Notes: a model not told the origin generated them from the letters alone. Counted from the first letter of the stretch, positions 48,689-59,360 are shown. The stretch: DNA of 64,000 nt from Emiliania huxleyi CCMP1516 (GCF_000372725.1 NW_005200095.1:57880-121879), one strand, 5' to 3'. Numbers and translations are program-made.

Positions 48689-50409
48689 CCCCTTATGCGA
48701 CCCTCCCACCCTCCCTCACCAGGCGCGCCGGATACGTACCCTGCGACCAAGACAGAGTTCGCCGAGCCCGTCGCCGGCGACGACGCCGAGATGGCGCTCC
48801 TCCGGCCGCTTCTCAAAAACACGAGTGAGCAGCACCGCACCACCCATGGGACTGAACCCACGCTGGATTCGATACTCTGGAGGTATGGTACACGCGGGCT
48901 GTGTGCGCGCCTGCCGCAGACAGCCCCGCCGCGCGTCTTGCAAGAATACCCCTCGCGAGCCATGGGCCCTGCCATCGGCCCTGCCCATGACCTGCACGAA
49001 GCTCCCGCGAGCCTTGTCGGAACCGCCCCTTGTCGGCACCGCCCCGCAGACCTCGAGTACCTCGACCTCAAGCGCGTGTACGACGCGCAGGCCGACGGCT
49101 GGACGGCAGACGCCTTCCACGCGGGCGCGCGCGCACACACGCACCGGGCCTCCGGTGACCGGTGGCGGGCCTCCGGTGACCGGTGGCGGGCCTCCGGTGA
49201 CCGGTGGCGGGCCTCCGGTGACCAGTGGCGGGCCTCCGGTGACCAGTGGCCGGACGGTGTTTGGCCTCCCAAGTCGATGCCGTGGGGCGTGGGGCTCCTG
49301 CTAGACTCAGGGCTTGGAGACGATGCCGCGCCACCCTTTGCCCCGCCACTGTACGACTGTATGAGCCTGGCGGCGTCCACCTCCCCCTCCCTTGCCCCGC
49401 AGGCGCCAACTACAGGGGCCCGTGCGTCGTCTTTTGCAAGACGCGCGGCGGTGCCGTCTGCGGCGGGCGCGCACACAGCCCGCGTGTACCATACCTCCAG
49501 AGTATCGAATCCAGCGTGGGTTCAGTCCCATGGGTGGTGCGGTGCCGTCTGCGGCGGGCGCGCACACAGCTCGCGTGTACCATACCTCCAGAGTATCGAA
49601 TCCAGCGTGGGTTCAGTCCCATGGGTGGTGCGGTGCCGTCTGCGGCGGGCGCGCACACAGCCCCTGCCTATGGGTGGTGGCACTCGCCTATGCACGGATG
49701 GCGCCTGGTCGTGAGTCCTCAGTACGGCCGGCCACTCTTCTCCCCCCCCCCCCTCTCCAGCTCCCTGTCAATGCGCTCGCACACCTGGCAGCCTCCCCCC
49801 GGCGCCGCCCCCACGAGTCCCCGACCTGCCTCGTGGTCCGTTGTCTGCAGGTACGCGCCCAAGGGCTTCGCGGGCTATGGCGAGTACCGAGGCAGCATCG
49901 CCGCCTTCCTCTTCTCCTGGCCGAGCGGCGACACCGCCCGTCCCGCAATCAAGCTGCAGAAGATTGGCGGCGCCGGCCTCGCGACGATCGACGAGCCGGA
50001 GACGGGCGCCGCCGCCGCTGCCTCTCCCCCTCCACCCCCCTCCGTCTCTCCTCCTCACCCCCCCCTCCCCCTCCGTGTCTCCTCCCCCGGCCAGGCCCGC
50101 GCTTTGGCGCCGAGGGGCTCACCGCGATGATGAACCCGGGCAGCGAGCGGCTCGTCTCGTCCAAGCTCGGGCCGTACTACGAGTGCCTCCCGGACGGCAG
50201 CCGCTCGCTCTTTGGTGCTAGATCTAGAGCCCTCGTCGGGCGAGCCGGGCGAGCTTCATTGCTGCTTGTGACTGCAACTGTGAGTGCGAACCTAATTAGG
50301 CGCCAAGCCCTCGTCGGACGAGCTGAGCGAGCTCCGCGTGTACGCCGGCTGCTGGCCGGAGGGTGAGCGCATACCTTTCGACGGCGCCATCCCTTTCGCC
50401 ATCGAGTGA
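47998..50409 (+). CDS. TLDc-like domain protein
   Basis: Exons: 47998-48511, 48723-48824, 49050-49134, 49403-49466, 49851-50005, 50095-50214, 50300-50409. The N-terminus MLSLLASYALSAAPNGPLGG is signal- or transit-like. Residues 50-170 are charged with a Gln run and repeat FxxF-type pieces (NPFSAFLASLAPADDEYNSS). The C-terminal part resembles TLDc: RVYDAQADGWTADAFHAGAN then YRGPCVVFCKTRGGAVCGGY, EYRGSIAAFLFSWPSG, and ELRVYAGCWPEGERIPFDGA. TLDc domains bind V-ATPase and protect against oxidative stress in other eukaryotes; the catalytic role is unclear. Donors are GC at 48512, 49135, 49467 and 50006, and GT at 48825 and 50215. The match is moderate, and the function is inferred. Confidence 0.65.
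49147..49250 (+). repeat. Intronic 18-bp array (GGCCTCCGGTGACCGGTG)
   Basis: Five to six units of an 18-mer in the intron 49135-49402. Confidence 0.9.
49446..49665 (+). repeat. ~95-bp tandem repeat spanning an exon end, with an inverted copy upstream
   Basis: Just over two units, each starting GCGGTGCCGTCTGCGGCGGG (the exon end) and carrying GTGTACCATACCTCCAGAGT. The reverse complement of the unit is present at about 48830-48935, in the preceding intron. Confidence 0.8.
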
Positions 50410-50942
50410 CGGTGGCTCTGAGGAGGCACAAAAGGGGGAAGTCAGCCACACCCCACGAAAGAAAGAAAGTGAAAGGCAAAAATCATACGAAACCCGGAGC
50501 GCGGATAGCTAACCCTCGTCGAGAGCCTCATACCTCTTGTCTCGTACTCCGTCCAGAGCACATACTGCCCATTTTCTTCTTCTGTAAAATTCTAAGGGAA
50601 AAAAAGAAAGAAAACAGGCAAGCCCAGGCAAAGGTGTCCAGGTAACCTGGATTTATCCATGCAGTTTATAAACAAAACTCACAGCAGACCGACCTATGGC
50701 ACATGTGAAGACCTGTACGCAGTTGCCCTGTCCTTCCTCCCGACTGCTAGTGAGTGTTTGACCTGGGCCCCCCTCCGTCTCGAGAAGGCTTGGGTGAGTA
50801 CGTTACGGCCAGCGGCGAGAGGCCTTGTCTATTGCATGTCTTTTGTGGACTCTGTCGTGGCATAAGGATTTTGCTGTTGTCCCAGTGTGTGTCGTGTGTG
50901 TCTCGCGCCTTGCGAGGGTGTTGGTTTGCAATCAGGGGATCT
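50410..50942. other. Spacer between convergent genes
   Basis: A/T-richer sequence. At 50602-50625 the minus strand reads GCCTGTTTTCTTTCTTTTTT, like the 3' end of the SINE-like element, possibly a truncated copy. Confidence 0.4.
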
Positions 50943-53900
50943 TTAGCGAGACCCAGGGATGATGAAGTACTCCGGGTCGTCGTCGGCACCACGCATGCTC
51001 TGAGAGTCCGTGTACAGCCCGTAGCAGCCCAAGTATTGCTGCCGCACCGAGTTGAGGTCCATGGTGTACCGAAGGCCGATGCACTCCCGGCCGCTGCTGA
51101 TGCTAAGCTGCGAGCACTTCTCGATGGCGTACGTGAGAGTCGCCGCGACGGGGAAGCCCTCAGGGCCGTAGATGAAGCCACTGGTCAGACCGCAGCTCAA
51201 CCAGGGGTTGCTCGTGTACGTGATGCCACCCGGCGAGGTCCACACTTGGCCTGGAGGAGCCGGGGGGACGGGGGGGACGGGCGACGGCGGCGGCGCCTCC
51301 GGGGCTTCGATGTCCGGTCCGCAGACGCAGGGATGAGCAGCGGAGCACGGTGCCGCTTGCGACGGCGACTTAGAGTTGAATAAGAACTTCGTGCGATCGA
51401 CAGACTGGTAAATGTCGGTCTCAACAAAGCAGCCGGGTGGTCTGGTCGAGATAGTCCATTCCCAGCCGTAGGAGACGCCGCGTTCAGGGTATTCTTTCGA
51501 CGAGGGGTACAGCCACACGGTCACCCCGTCAAGTGTCGTGGTTTCAGCACCCGCGCGGCCTCCGCTCCCATCAAGCCCGAGCGACGATCCGAAGCCCGAG
51601 TCCTGCTTGCCGCACCACTCGCACTGCCATCCGGCCCGCTCGCAGCCTGATTGTGAGCCGATGCTGTAGATGCCGCAAGATTCGCCCGAGGCGAGGAGAA
51701 AGTATGGCGGCGGCGGCGGGGACGGAGGTGCAGGCGGCGTGGGTGGCGGGGGTGGAAAGCGTGGAGGCGGCGGGGGGGAGGGCGGCGGCGGCGGTGCGAG
51801 GCACGGGCAGAGGCGACGCCGATCTCCCCACGCGTTAGGGCAGCTTGCGGTGTTGCCGTAAAAGCACTTCACCGTGCTGCCTTCGGGCGGGTCAACGCGC
51901 ACATAGAGGTCCGGACGATCAACGTACGTGGTGCACCCCAGGCCCCACGCGTCCGAGATGGCCTCCATCTGCGCCTCTGTCGTCGGCCAGACGGTTTTAG
52001 GCCACTCGTCGGCCGGCAAGGGCGGGTTGTTGGGCGTCTCGTCGGCGCACGTCGTGCCGAGGCTGGCGCAGTGATCGGTGCAGCTGCCACCCTCGTTCTG
52101 GGACCAGATGAGCGGTGGCGGCGGCGGGGATGGCGGCGGAGGCGACGGGGGTGGTGACGGTGGCGTGGGCGGCGGGAGAGGGCACGGCTGGCTCGTCCAC
52201 ACCCAGATGGAGTCGTAGGAGCAGCCTGTCCCTTGGCAGTTCTTGTCGCACAGAGTGTAGCCGAGCGCAGCGCACCGCGCCGAAGCCTCCTGGAAGGTTG
52301 TGTACTGGAAGGAGGAGGACCATAACCCTGCGATGCAGTCGTCGTTGCTGCCGGAGGTGCGACGCTTGCAGGTCGAGCCGTCGCAGCACTGCGCTGCAAT
52401 GGCTGTCCCGCCGTGCGTAGTGGCCTCGGCGTCGTGGACGCACGCCTCTGTGTCGGAGTTGCCGTCGAGGATCAGGACGCCTTGGGGGGGGAATGGCACT
52501 GCGGGCGGCGGCGAGGGCGAGGCGGAGGGTAGCGGCGGCGTGGGAGGCGGTGGTGCGGGCGGCGGAGGCGGCGGAGGGGAAGGTGGCGGTGGCGTCGGCG
52601 GCGGGAGAGGGCACGGCTGGCTTGTCCACACCCAGATGGAGTCGTAGGAGCAGCCTGTCCCTTGGCAGTTCTTGTCGCACAGAGTGTAGCCGAGCGCAGC
52701 GCACCGCGCCGAAGCCTCCTGGAAGGTTGTGTACTGGAAGGAGGAGGACCATAACCCTGCGATGCAGTCGTCGTTGCTGCCGGAGGTGCGACGCTTGCAG
52801 GTCGAGCCGTCGCAGCACTGCGCTGCAATGGCTGTCCCGCCGTGCGTAGTGGCCTCGGCGTCGTGGACGCACGCCTCTGTGTCGGAGTTGCCGTCGAGGA
52901 TCAGGACGCCTTGGGGGGGGAATGGCACTGCGGGCGGCGGCGAGGGCGAGGCGGAGGGTAGCGGCGGCGGCGGGGACAGAGGCGAGGGCGGTGGAGAGAC
53001 AGTTGCGAGGCACGGGCAGAGGCGACGCCGATCTCCCCACGCGTTAGGGCAGCTTGCGGTGTTGCCGTAAAAGCACTTCACCGTGCTGCCTTCGGGCGGG
53101 TCAACGCGCACATAGAGGTCCGGACGATCAACGTACGTGGTGCACCCCAGGCCCCACGCGTCCGAGATGGCCTCCATCTGCGCCTCTGTCGTCGGCCAGA
53201 CGGTTTTAGGCCACTCGTCGGCCGGCAAGGGCGGGTTGTTGGGCGTCTCGTCGGCGCACGTCGTGCCGAGGCTGGCGCAGTGATCGGTGCAGCTGCCACC
53301 CTCGTTCTGGGACCAGATGAGCGGTGGCGGCGGCGGGGATGGCGGCGGAGGCGACGGGGGTGGTGACGGTGGCGTGGGCGGCGGGAGAGGGCACGGCTGG
53401 CTCGTCCACACCCAGATGGAGTCGTAGGAGCAGCCTGTCCCTTGGCAGTTCTTGTCGCACAGAGTGTAGCCGAGCGCAGCGCACCGCGCCGAAGCCTCCT
53501 GGAAGGTTGTGTACTGGAAGGAGGAGGACCATAACCCTGCGATGCAGTCGTCGTTGCTGCCGGAGGTGCGACGCTTGCAGGTCGAGCCGTCGCAGCACTG
53601 CGCTGCAATGGCTGTCCCGCCGTGCGTAGTGGCCTCGGCGTCGTGGACGCACGCCTCTGTGTCGGAGTTGCCGTCGAGGATCAGGACGCCTTGGGGGGGG
53701 AATGGCACTGCGGGCGGCGGCGAGGGCGAGGCGGAGGGTAGCGGCGGCGTGGGAGGCGGTGGTGCGGGCGGCGGAGGCGGCGGAGGGGAAGGTGGCGGTG
53801 GCGTCGGCGGCGGGAGAGGGCACGGCTGGCTTGTCCACACCCAGATGGAGTCGTAGGAGCAGCCTGTCCCTTGGCAGTTCTTGTCGCACAGAGTGTAGCC

Positions 53901-56261
53901 GAGCGCAGCGCACCGCGCCGAAGCCTCCTGGAAGGTTGTGTACTGGAAGGAGGAGGACCATAACCCTGCGATGCAGTCGTCGTTGCTGCCGGAGGTGCGA
54001 CGCTTGCAGGTCGAGCCGTCGCAGCACTGCGCTGCAATGGCTGTCCCGCCGTGCGTAGTGGCCTCGGCGTCGTGGACGCACGCCTCTGTGTCGGAGTTGC
54101 CGTCGAGGATCAGGACGCCTTGGGGGGGGAATGGCACTGCGGGCGGCGGCGAGGGCGAGGCGGAGGGTAGCGGCGGCGGCGGGGACAGAGGCGAGGGCGG
54201 TGGAGAGACAGTTGCGAGGCACGGGCAGAGGCGACGCCGATCTCCCCACGCGTTAGGGCAGCTTGCGGTGTTGCCGTAAAAGCACTTCACCGTGCTGCCT
54301 TCGGGCGGGTCAACGCGCACATAGAGGTCCGGACGATCAACGTACGCGGTGCACCCCAGGCCCCACGCGTCCGAGATGGCCTCCATCTGCGCCTCTGTCG
54401 TCGGCCAGACGGTTTTAGGCCACTCGTCGGCCGGCAAGGGCGGGTTGTTGGGCGTCTCGTCGGCGCACGTCGTGCCGAGGCTGGCGCAGTGATCGGTGCA
54501 GCTGCCACCCTCGTTCTGGGACCAGATGAGCGGTGGCGGCGGGGATGCCGGCGGCGATGGAGGCGAGGGCGAGGGCGACGGCGACGGCGGCGGCGGCGTG
54601 GGCGGCGGAGGGGCAGGCGGCGGCGGTGCCGGAGGCGGCGGCGTGGGAGGCGGCGAGGGCGACAGCGACGGCGGCGGCGGCGAGGGCGGCGGAGGGGCCG
54701 GCGGCGGCGGTGCCGGAGGCGGCGGCGTGGGAGGCGGCGAGGGCGACAGCGACGGCGGCGGCGGCGAGGGCGGCGGAGTGGCCGGCGGCGGCGGTGCAGG
54801 AGGCGGCGGTGGCGAGGGCGATGGCGGCGGCGGCGAGGGTGGCGGCGGGGCCGGCGGCGGCGGTGCCGGAGGCGGCGGCGTGGGAGGCGGCGAGGGCGAC
54901 AGCGACGGCGGCGGCGGCGAGGGCGGCGGAGGGGCCGGCGGCGGCGGTGCCGGAGGCGGCGGTGTGGGAGGCGGTGAGGGCGACAGCGACGGCGGCGGCG
55001 GCGAGGGTGGCGGAGGGGCAGGCGGCGGCGGCACCGGAGGCGGTGGCATGGGAGGCGGCGAGGGCGACAGCGACGGCGGCGGCGGCGACGGCGAGGTAGA
55101 AGGTGGTGGCGGCGACGGCGAGCCCATGGCCACTTCCACCACGGTCACCGGCTCGTTCAGCGCGATGTGATCGGAGTTCTGAGCAGCACTGATGACGGCC
55201 TCTGGGGTTGTGTCGGAGTCCTGCTCGACGACAACCTCGGCGTCCACATAGGGCTGCCCATAGAAGGTATCGCCGCCGCCGCCGCCGCCGCTGAGAACGC
55301 TGCTCTGCATCTGCCGACGGCCAGAGGTGGAACAGCCTCGGAGAGCGACACGAATGTTCGATTCCGGCACTTTGATGATATCTGACAGCGTTGCGCGCTC
55401 CGACGCTTCGTCGAAGGATTGGCAGGCGCCAGCCGGGGCCTGATACACGAACGTGAGTCTGGTTGCGACGGCCCAGCCGGGGGGGAGTGGCGGCATCGAC
55501 GGCGAGGCGGAGGGAGGCGGTGGCGACGGCCACGCCGACGGTGGCGGCGACGAGGGCGACGCAGAGGGCGGGGGTGGGAATGGCGACGCCGACGGTGGCA
55601 GGGGCGGAGCGAGGTCGGTGGAGAGTGCGCAAGCCCATCCGTCTCCAGGGCACACTTCAAGGCACTGCCAGTAGTACTCGTTCCGCTGGTAGCATCCCAG
55701 GCCCTCCTGACACGCGAGCGGGTCGGTTGAGAATCCGACTCCTCCGCACTGCGCGTGCCAGGTGAGGCCAGGATAGTCCTTCTCGAACTCCTCTCGCGAT
55801 GGTGCGACGCGTCCACTGGCACACGCCCAAATGGGATCGTTGTTCGCCGGGCACGACGGGCGACACTGAGCATAGTAACTGTTCTTGGCGTATGGCTTGA
55901 AAACGGTCTTGATGAAGCACTCGTCAGCCGAGGAGCAGCACTGACCGGAGTAGGAGCACTTGCCCCACGTTTCGACAGCGTTGGAGGAGCACGGAGGCAC
56001 AGTGGGCTCTGGCGCCGAGCAACGGGTCATCCAGGGTTTGCATGTCGCGTAGCAGTGCGAAGCCATGTTGCACCAGCCAGGGCTCATATCGCAGCCGCAG
56101 GCAGGTAGGGCGCATGTCGTGCAGACCGCCGTTGTGCGCCGGCTGCCACGCCATGCGTGCACTTCAGTTGGTCGCGCGTTGCCGAGGCTTAGACTGTCTC
56201 CTCCGGCGCTTGTTTGGCGAACGACCGGCGCACCCGTGGCACACACGAGGACAAGCAGCAT
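50943..56261 (-). CDS. Large secreted proline-rich protein with CBM1-like modules
   Basis: 1772 residues in one frame. A signal peptide (MLLVLVCATGAPVV) is followed by two fungal-type cellulose-binding-like modules. One reads WGKCSYSGQCC...NSYYAQC and the other WHAQCGGVGFSTDPLACQEG then LGCYQRNEYYWQC. A SEA-like stretch (DAEVVVEQDSDTTPEAVISA) and long (S/P)PPPP linkers follow. Two Cys-rich modules then alternate: A (WSQNEGGSCTDHCASLGTTC) three times and B (GVLILDGNSDTEACVHDAEA) four times, in the order A-B-B-A-B-B-A along the chain. Two unique Cys-rich C-terminal domains end SMRGADDDPEYFIIPGSR. It resembles extracellular-matrix pherophorin-like proteins; polysaccharide binding is inferred. 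The three-frame GC-rich shadows on both strands are not genes. Confidence 0.8.
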   Translation of the reverse strand: MLLVLVCATGAPVVRQTSAGGDSLSLGNARPTEVHAWRGSRRTTAVCTTCALPACGCDMSPGWCNMASHCYATCKPWMTRCSAPEPTVPPCSSNAVETWGKCSYSGQCCSSADECFIKTVFKPYAKNSYYAQCRPSCPANNDPIWACASGRVAPSREEFEKDYPGLTWHAQCGGVGFSTDPLACQEGLGCYQRNEYYWQCLEVCPGDGWACALSTDLAPPLPPSASPFPPPPSASPSSPPPSAWPSPPPPSASPSMPPLPPGWAVATRLTFVYQAPAGACQSFDEASERATLSDIIKVPESNIRVALRGCSTSGRRQMQSSVLSGGGGGGDTFYGQPYVDAEVVVEQDSDTTPEAVISAAQNSDHIALNEPVTVVEVAMGSPSPPPPSTSPSPPPPSLSPSPPPMPPPPVPPPPAPPPPSPPPPSLSPSPPPTPPPPAPPPPAPPPPSPPPPSLSPSPPPTPPPPAPPPPAPPPPSPPPPSPSPPPPPAPPPPATPPPSPPPPSLSPSPPPTPPPPAPPPPAPPPPSPPPPSLSPSPPPTPPPPAPPPPAPPPPTPPPPSPSPSPSPPSPPASPPPPLIWSQNEGGSCTDHCASLGTTCADETPNNPPLPADEWPKTVWPTTEAQMEAISDAWGLGCTAYVDRPDLYVRVDPPEGSTVKCFYGNTASCPNAWGDRRRLCPCLATVSPPPSPLSPPPPLPSASPSPPPAVPFPPQGVLILDGNSDTEACVHDAEATTHGGTAIAAQCCDGSTCKRRTSGSNDDCIAGLWSSSFQYTTFQEASARCAALGYTLCDKNCQGTGCSYDSIWVWTSQPCPLPPPTPPPPSPPPPPPPAPPPPTPPLPSASPSPPPAVPFPPQGVLILDGNSDTEACVHDAEATTHGGTAIAAQCCDGSTCKRRTSGSNDDCIAGLWSSSFQYTTFQEASARCAALGYTLCDKNCQGTGCSYDSIWVWTSQPCPLPPPTPPSPPPSPPPPSPPPPPLIWSQNEGGSCTDHCASLGTTCADETPNNPPLPADEWPKTVWPTTEAQMEAISDAWGLGCTTYVDRPDLYVRVDPPEGSTVKCFYGNTASCPNAWGDRRRLCPCLATVSPPPSPLSPPPPLPSASPSPPPAVPFPPQGVLILDGNSDTEACVHDAEATTHGGTAIAAQCCDGSTCKRRTSGSNDDCIAGLWSSSFQYTTFQEASARCAALGYTLCDKNCQGTGCSYDSIWVWTSQPCPLPPPTPPPPSPPPPPPPAPPPPTPPLPSASPSPPPAVPFPPQGVLILDGNSDTEACVHDAEATTHGGTAIAAQCCDGSTCKRRTSGSNDDCIAGLWSSSFQYTTFQEASARCAALGYTLCDKNCQGTGCSYDSIWVWTSQPCPLPPPTPPSPPPSPPPPSPPPPPLIWSQNEGGSCTDHCASLGTTCADETPNNPPLPADEWPKTVWPTTEAQMEAISDAWGLGCTTYVDRPDLYVRVDPPEGSTVKCFYGNTASCPNAWGDRRRLCPCLAPPPPPSPPPPPRFPPPPPTPPAPPSPPPPPYFLLASGESCGIYSIGSQSGCERAGWQCEWCGKQDSGFGSSLGLDGSGGRAGAETTTLDGVTVWLYPSSKEYPERGVSYGWEWTISTRPPGCFVETDIYQSVDRTKFLFNSKSPSQAAPCSAAHPCVCGPDIEAPEAPPPSPVPPVPPAPPGQVWTSPGGITYTSNPWLSCGLTSGFIYGPEGFPVAATLTYAIEKCSQLSISSGRECIGLRYTMDLNSVRQQYLGCYGLYTDSQSMRGADDDPEYFIIPGSR
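51832..54525 (-). repeat. 1209-bp tandem duplication inside the secreted-protein gene
   Basis: Sequence at about 51832-53040 recurs with an offset of 1209 bp (403 codons) and almost no differences. Inside each copy a 429-bp B unit occurs twice (offset 429). The first bases of a third A unit extend to about 54525. Confidence 0.9.
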
Positions 56262-56542
56262 GGAGTGGAGTTCAAGTCAAGGCCGCCGTGCCCAAGCGAA
56301 GCGGAAGCAGCCGGAGAACAAGCCGGAGTACCTTACCCGTGGCGCCCACCAAAGTGGAGCGTGACTGGAGTTCGAGAGCATTTGCACGAATGAGCATTTG
56401 CACGAATGAGCATCGGCCCGCTATCTCGGATCGGCCCGTAAAGTCGAGCACACCCTGCAGTTTGCGAGCACGTCCTGACAGCTCCAGACGAATACACGTA
56501 TTAGGGGAAAGGCGTCCCGTACGTATTTATTAGGGGAAAGGC

Positions 56543-56823
56543 GTCCTAGCTCCTAAAGAAAGAAAGAAAGAAAACAGACACCCCAAGGGAGGGATGGGAG
56601 GACGGCACGCCGCCACCACACAGGGATTTTAAGGAGAGGAGTGTGGTGCTAGCCGTCGCCCACCCTCGGGCGTCTACCACTTCCTATCTCTCTCCGCAGT
56701 TTCTCACCAATTCTCGCAGCGACCTTCATGCCACCTCGCGTTCTTCCCACTCTCGTCGTTCTCTCTCCTGCTGTCTCTTCCTCTGACTCATCGCTCTCCT
56801 CGGTCGGTCGGTCCTAGCTCCTA
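56543..56823 (-). mobile_element. Short SINE-like element, copy B, with target-site duplications
   Basis: The body 56556-56810 (255 bp) matches 6163-6399. The perfect 13-bp repeat GTCCTAGCTCCTA flanks it at 56543-56555 and 56811-56823. The T/C-rich tail is towards the gene start at 56261, 295 bp away. Both copies have the same orientation relative to their neighbouring gene. Confidence 0.85.
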
Positions 56824-57072
56824 CCAGGTAGGTGCCTTGTTTGTGAATTCTTTTTAGTAGGTTTCTCACCCGTTTTGGTGTCCTGCCCCGCGCGCGCGCC
56901 GCAACACCCGGTCGTGGAAGGTACTGGTAAACACAAACGACAAACCGAAAACGACGAAAGGAAGGTGAGGCGTCGCGCAGCTTTGTTGTTGGAGTGTGTG
57001 TGTGGGACTGTGGGTCCCCTGCCGCCCTGCGACGCACGCCGAATAAACGCCGTAGCTCTGTGCATGCAACGA

Positions 57073-58566
57073 TTAATCCGCAGAACACGAACAAATAGCG
57101 GTGGTGTGCCGAGGGGGACCGGGAGGCGGTAAGATAGTAAGTACATCGCCCGGCGCTGCTTGCAGCTCCGCGGCGATGGAAATAAGAGGCTCCTCTTTTC
57201 CGCGCCCCCCCCCCGGCAAGACGCGCGATACACATAGACGTTTTCCCACCCCGCTCCCCGGCACTGCTGACCAGAGTGACCTCCTCGGCATCGCAGCCCT
57301 TCCGGCGCCCGCCCCCCGGCGTCCCGGCCCATAGTACTCGGACCGCACGCAGAGCAGGCTCTTGCTCACGTGTTCGATGCGCTCATCGTCATCGCCGACG
57401 ATGAAGGTGACCTTGCCGTCGGGGAGGCTGGCGTCGCCCCGCATCTTCTTCAGGTCTGCCACGAGGGTCGAGGGCGGCACCACGAGCGGCGCAAAGGAGG
57501 GAGGCGGAGGAGGCGCAGCCACGCAGACCTGGCGGAGAGAACCTCCCGCGCGGACCAGAAGAGTGCTGCCATCGGGGCTGAGGGCGACGCCGATTGGGCG
57601 CGAGAACTCCGCCGCGCCGCCCACGCCATCAGCGCTGCCAGTAGTGCCACTGCCCGCGACAGTCGTCACCGCGCCCGTCGCCACCTCCACGCGCCGGATC
57701 TTGTTGTTCCAGCAGTCCGCCACAAACAGTTCGCTGCCGTCTGGGCTGATGGTGGCGCCGTGTGGGCCATTGAACTGGGCCGCGTCGCCCACGACGCCAT
57801 CAGCGCTGCCAGCAGTGCCCCTGCCCGCGACAGTCGTCACCGCGCCCGTCGCCACCTCCACGCGCCGGATCTTGTGGCTGCCAAAGTCCGCCACAAACAG
57901 CGCGCTGCCGTCGGGGCTGACGGCGACGCCGATTGGGCGCGAGAACTGCGCCGCGTCGCCCATGCCGTCCGCGCTGCCCTGGGCGCCGCTGCCGGCGAGC
58001 GTGCTCACAGCGCCCGTCGCCACCTCCACCCGCCGGATCTTGTGGCCGCCGAACTCCGCCACAAACAGCGCGCTGCCGTCCGGGCTAATGGTGACGCCGT
58101 ATTATGGGGCATTGAACTGCGCCGCGTCGCCCACGCCGTCCGCGTCGCCCACGCCGTCCGCGTCGCCTTTTCCGCCGCTGCCCGCGAGCGTAGTCACCGC
58201 GCCCGTCGCCACCTCCGCCCGCAGGATCTTGTGGTTGCCGAAGTCCGTCAAAAACATCGCGCTGCCGTCGGGGCTGAGGGCAATACCGCGGCAATCCTCG
58301 CAGGTCGCGATGGTGTGGATGCGCCCGGCCGCCGACACATGCAGCAGCGAGTGCTCAGTCGTCACGTACCAGCCGCCCGAGCGATCGCTTGCGACGGCAC
58401 GCAGGAGCGATGCCGGAGGGCCGTCCTCGCCCTCGAGCGCCAGCGTGGTGACCTGGCCAACGACGCGGGCGCCAAAGATGGGCGCCTCGAATCCACCCGC
58501 GACCGGCACAGCCTCGCCCTCCTCCTCGCCTTCGCCGGCGGCTAAGGCGCGCTTTCGGGAGGCCAT
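57073..58566 (-). CDS. NHL-repeat protein with C-terminal BTB-like start
   Basis: From ATG 58566 (MASRKRALAAGEGEEEGEAV). Five NHL-type blades follow, of the form KIRRVEVATGAVTTVAGSGT with QFSRPIGVAVSPDGSALFVA, forming a propeller. Then DGKVTFIVGDDDERIEHVSK and SLLCVRSEYY begin a BTB domain that is not completed in this frame, so an intron or truncation follows near 57330. One in-frame TAA lies at 58104-58102, in the repeat AAQFNAP-stop-YGVTISPDGS, at a position where sister repeats have one residue fewer. NHL-BTB proteins of algae are possible ubiquitin-ligase adaptors; this is inference. Because of the stop the gene may be damaged, or the base calls may be wrong. Confidence 0.7.
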
Positions 58567-58599
58567 GGCAAAGAGGGTAATACGAGCGTCATCTTGTAG

Positions 58600-59360
58600 T
58601 GAACAGGCCGAGTTTGCGGTTTGAGCGCCCAGCGCAGACCGACCGACCGCAGGGGGGGTCCGGTCGACGGCCGCGGAAGACCGCAGACCGGAGGGGGGGT
58701 CCGGTCGGTCGGAGCACAGACCGAGGGGGGGGGGTCGGTCGGGCTGACTCGAGGGTCACACACACCGCACACCGACGCTCGCCGCAGCTGTGAATAAATT
58801 AGTATCTCGAAATACTAGAGACCAAGCGCCCTCTCCCCGTCTAATCACTCCTCGTCGTCCGAGTGGCTGAGCTCGAGACCGAGACGCTCAGGATTGGGTC
58901 GGAACACGAGCTTGTCCATGTCCACACTCTGGTCGTCGTCGTCCATACGATTAGTTTCGCCGGCGACACACTGTACCCGTTGACGAGCCGCTTGAGCGCG
59001 GCCAGAGCTTGTACAAAGCGACGGCAAGCAGGACCAGGCCTGCGACTGCGTAGATGCTCCACATACACGTGTGGGGTCGGGCTTGCTCGGGCCTCGGCGA
59101 AGAAGTCTCCTTGGCGCTTGGCTGCGTAACTAGTTTTCATAGTGAAAACCGGCGATTTCGAAGCGCCCGTGGCGGTTCGCGAGAAGGAGGGAGAGAGAGC
59201 GTTTGAGGGGGCTCACGGCAAGGACACCGACCGACCGAGGGGGGGGTCGGTCGTCACACCTCCCGCCGCCGAGAGAGCGACCGACCGGAGGGGGGGTCCG
59301 GTCCACCTCGGGGGCAGACCACCGACCGGCGGGGGGGTCCCCACGAACTAGGGGGGGTGC
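58600..59360. repeat. Cluster of G-run hairpins
   Basis: About six modules of the type ACCGACCGAGGGGGGGGTCG, a short inverted repeat around a G7-G8 run, at 58640-58740 and 59225-59345. Between them the minus strand has a possible small membrane exon (MWSIYAVAGLVLLAVALYKL at about 59060). Confidence 0.6.

Noticed and set aside
51997-54977. Several long open frames on both strands within the secreted-protein gene
   Set aside because: They are Arg/Ala/Gly-rich shadows of the repeated proline-rich coding frame and duplicate with it.
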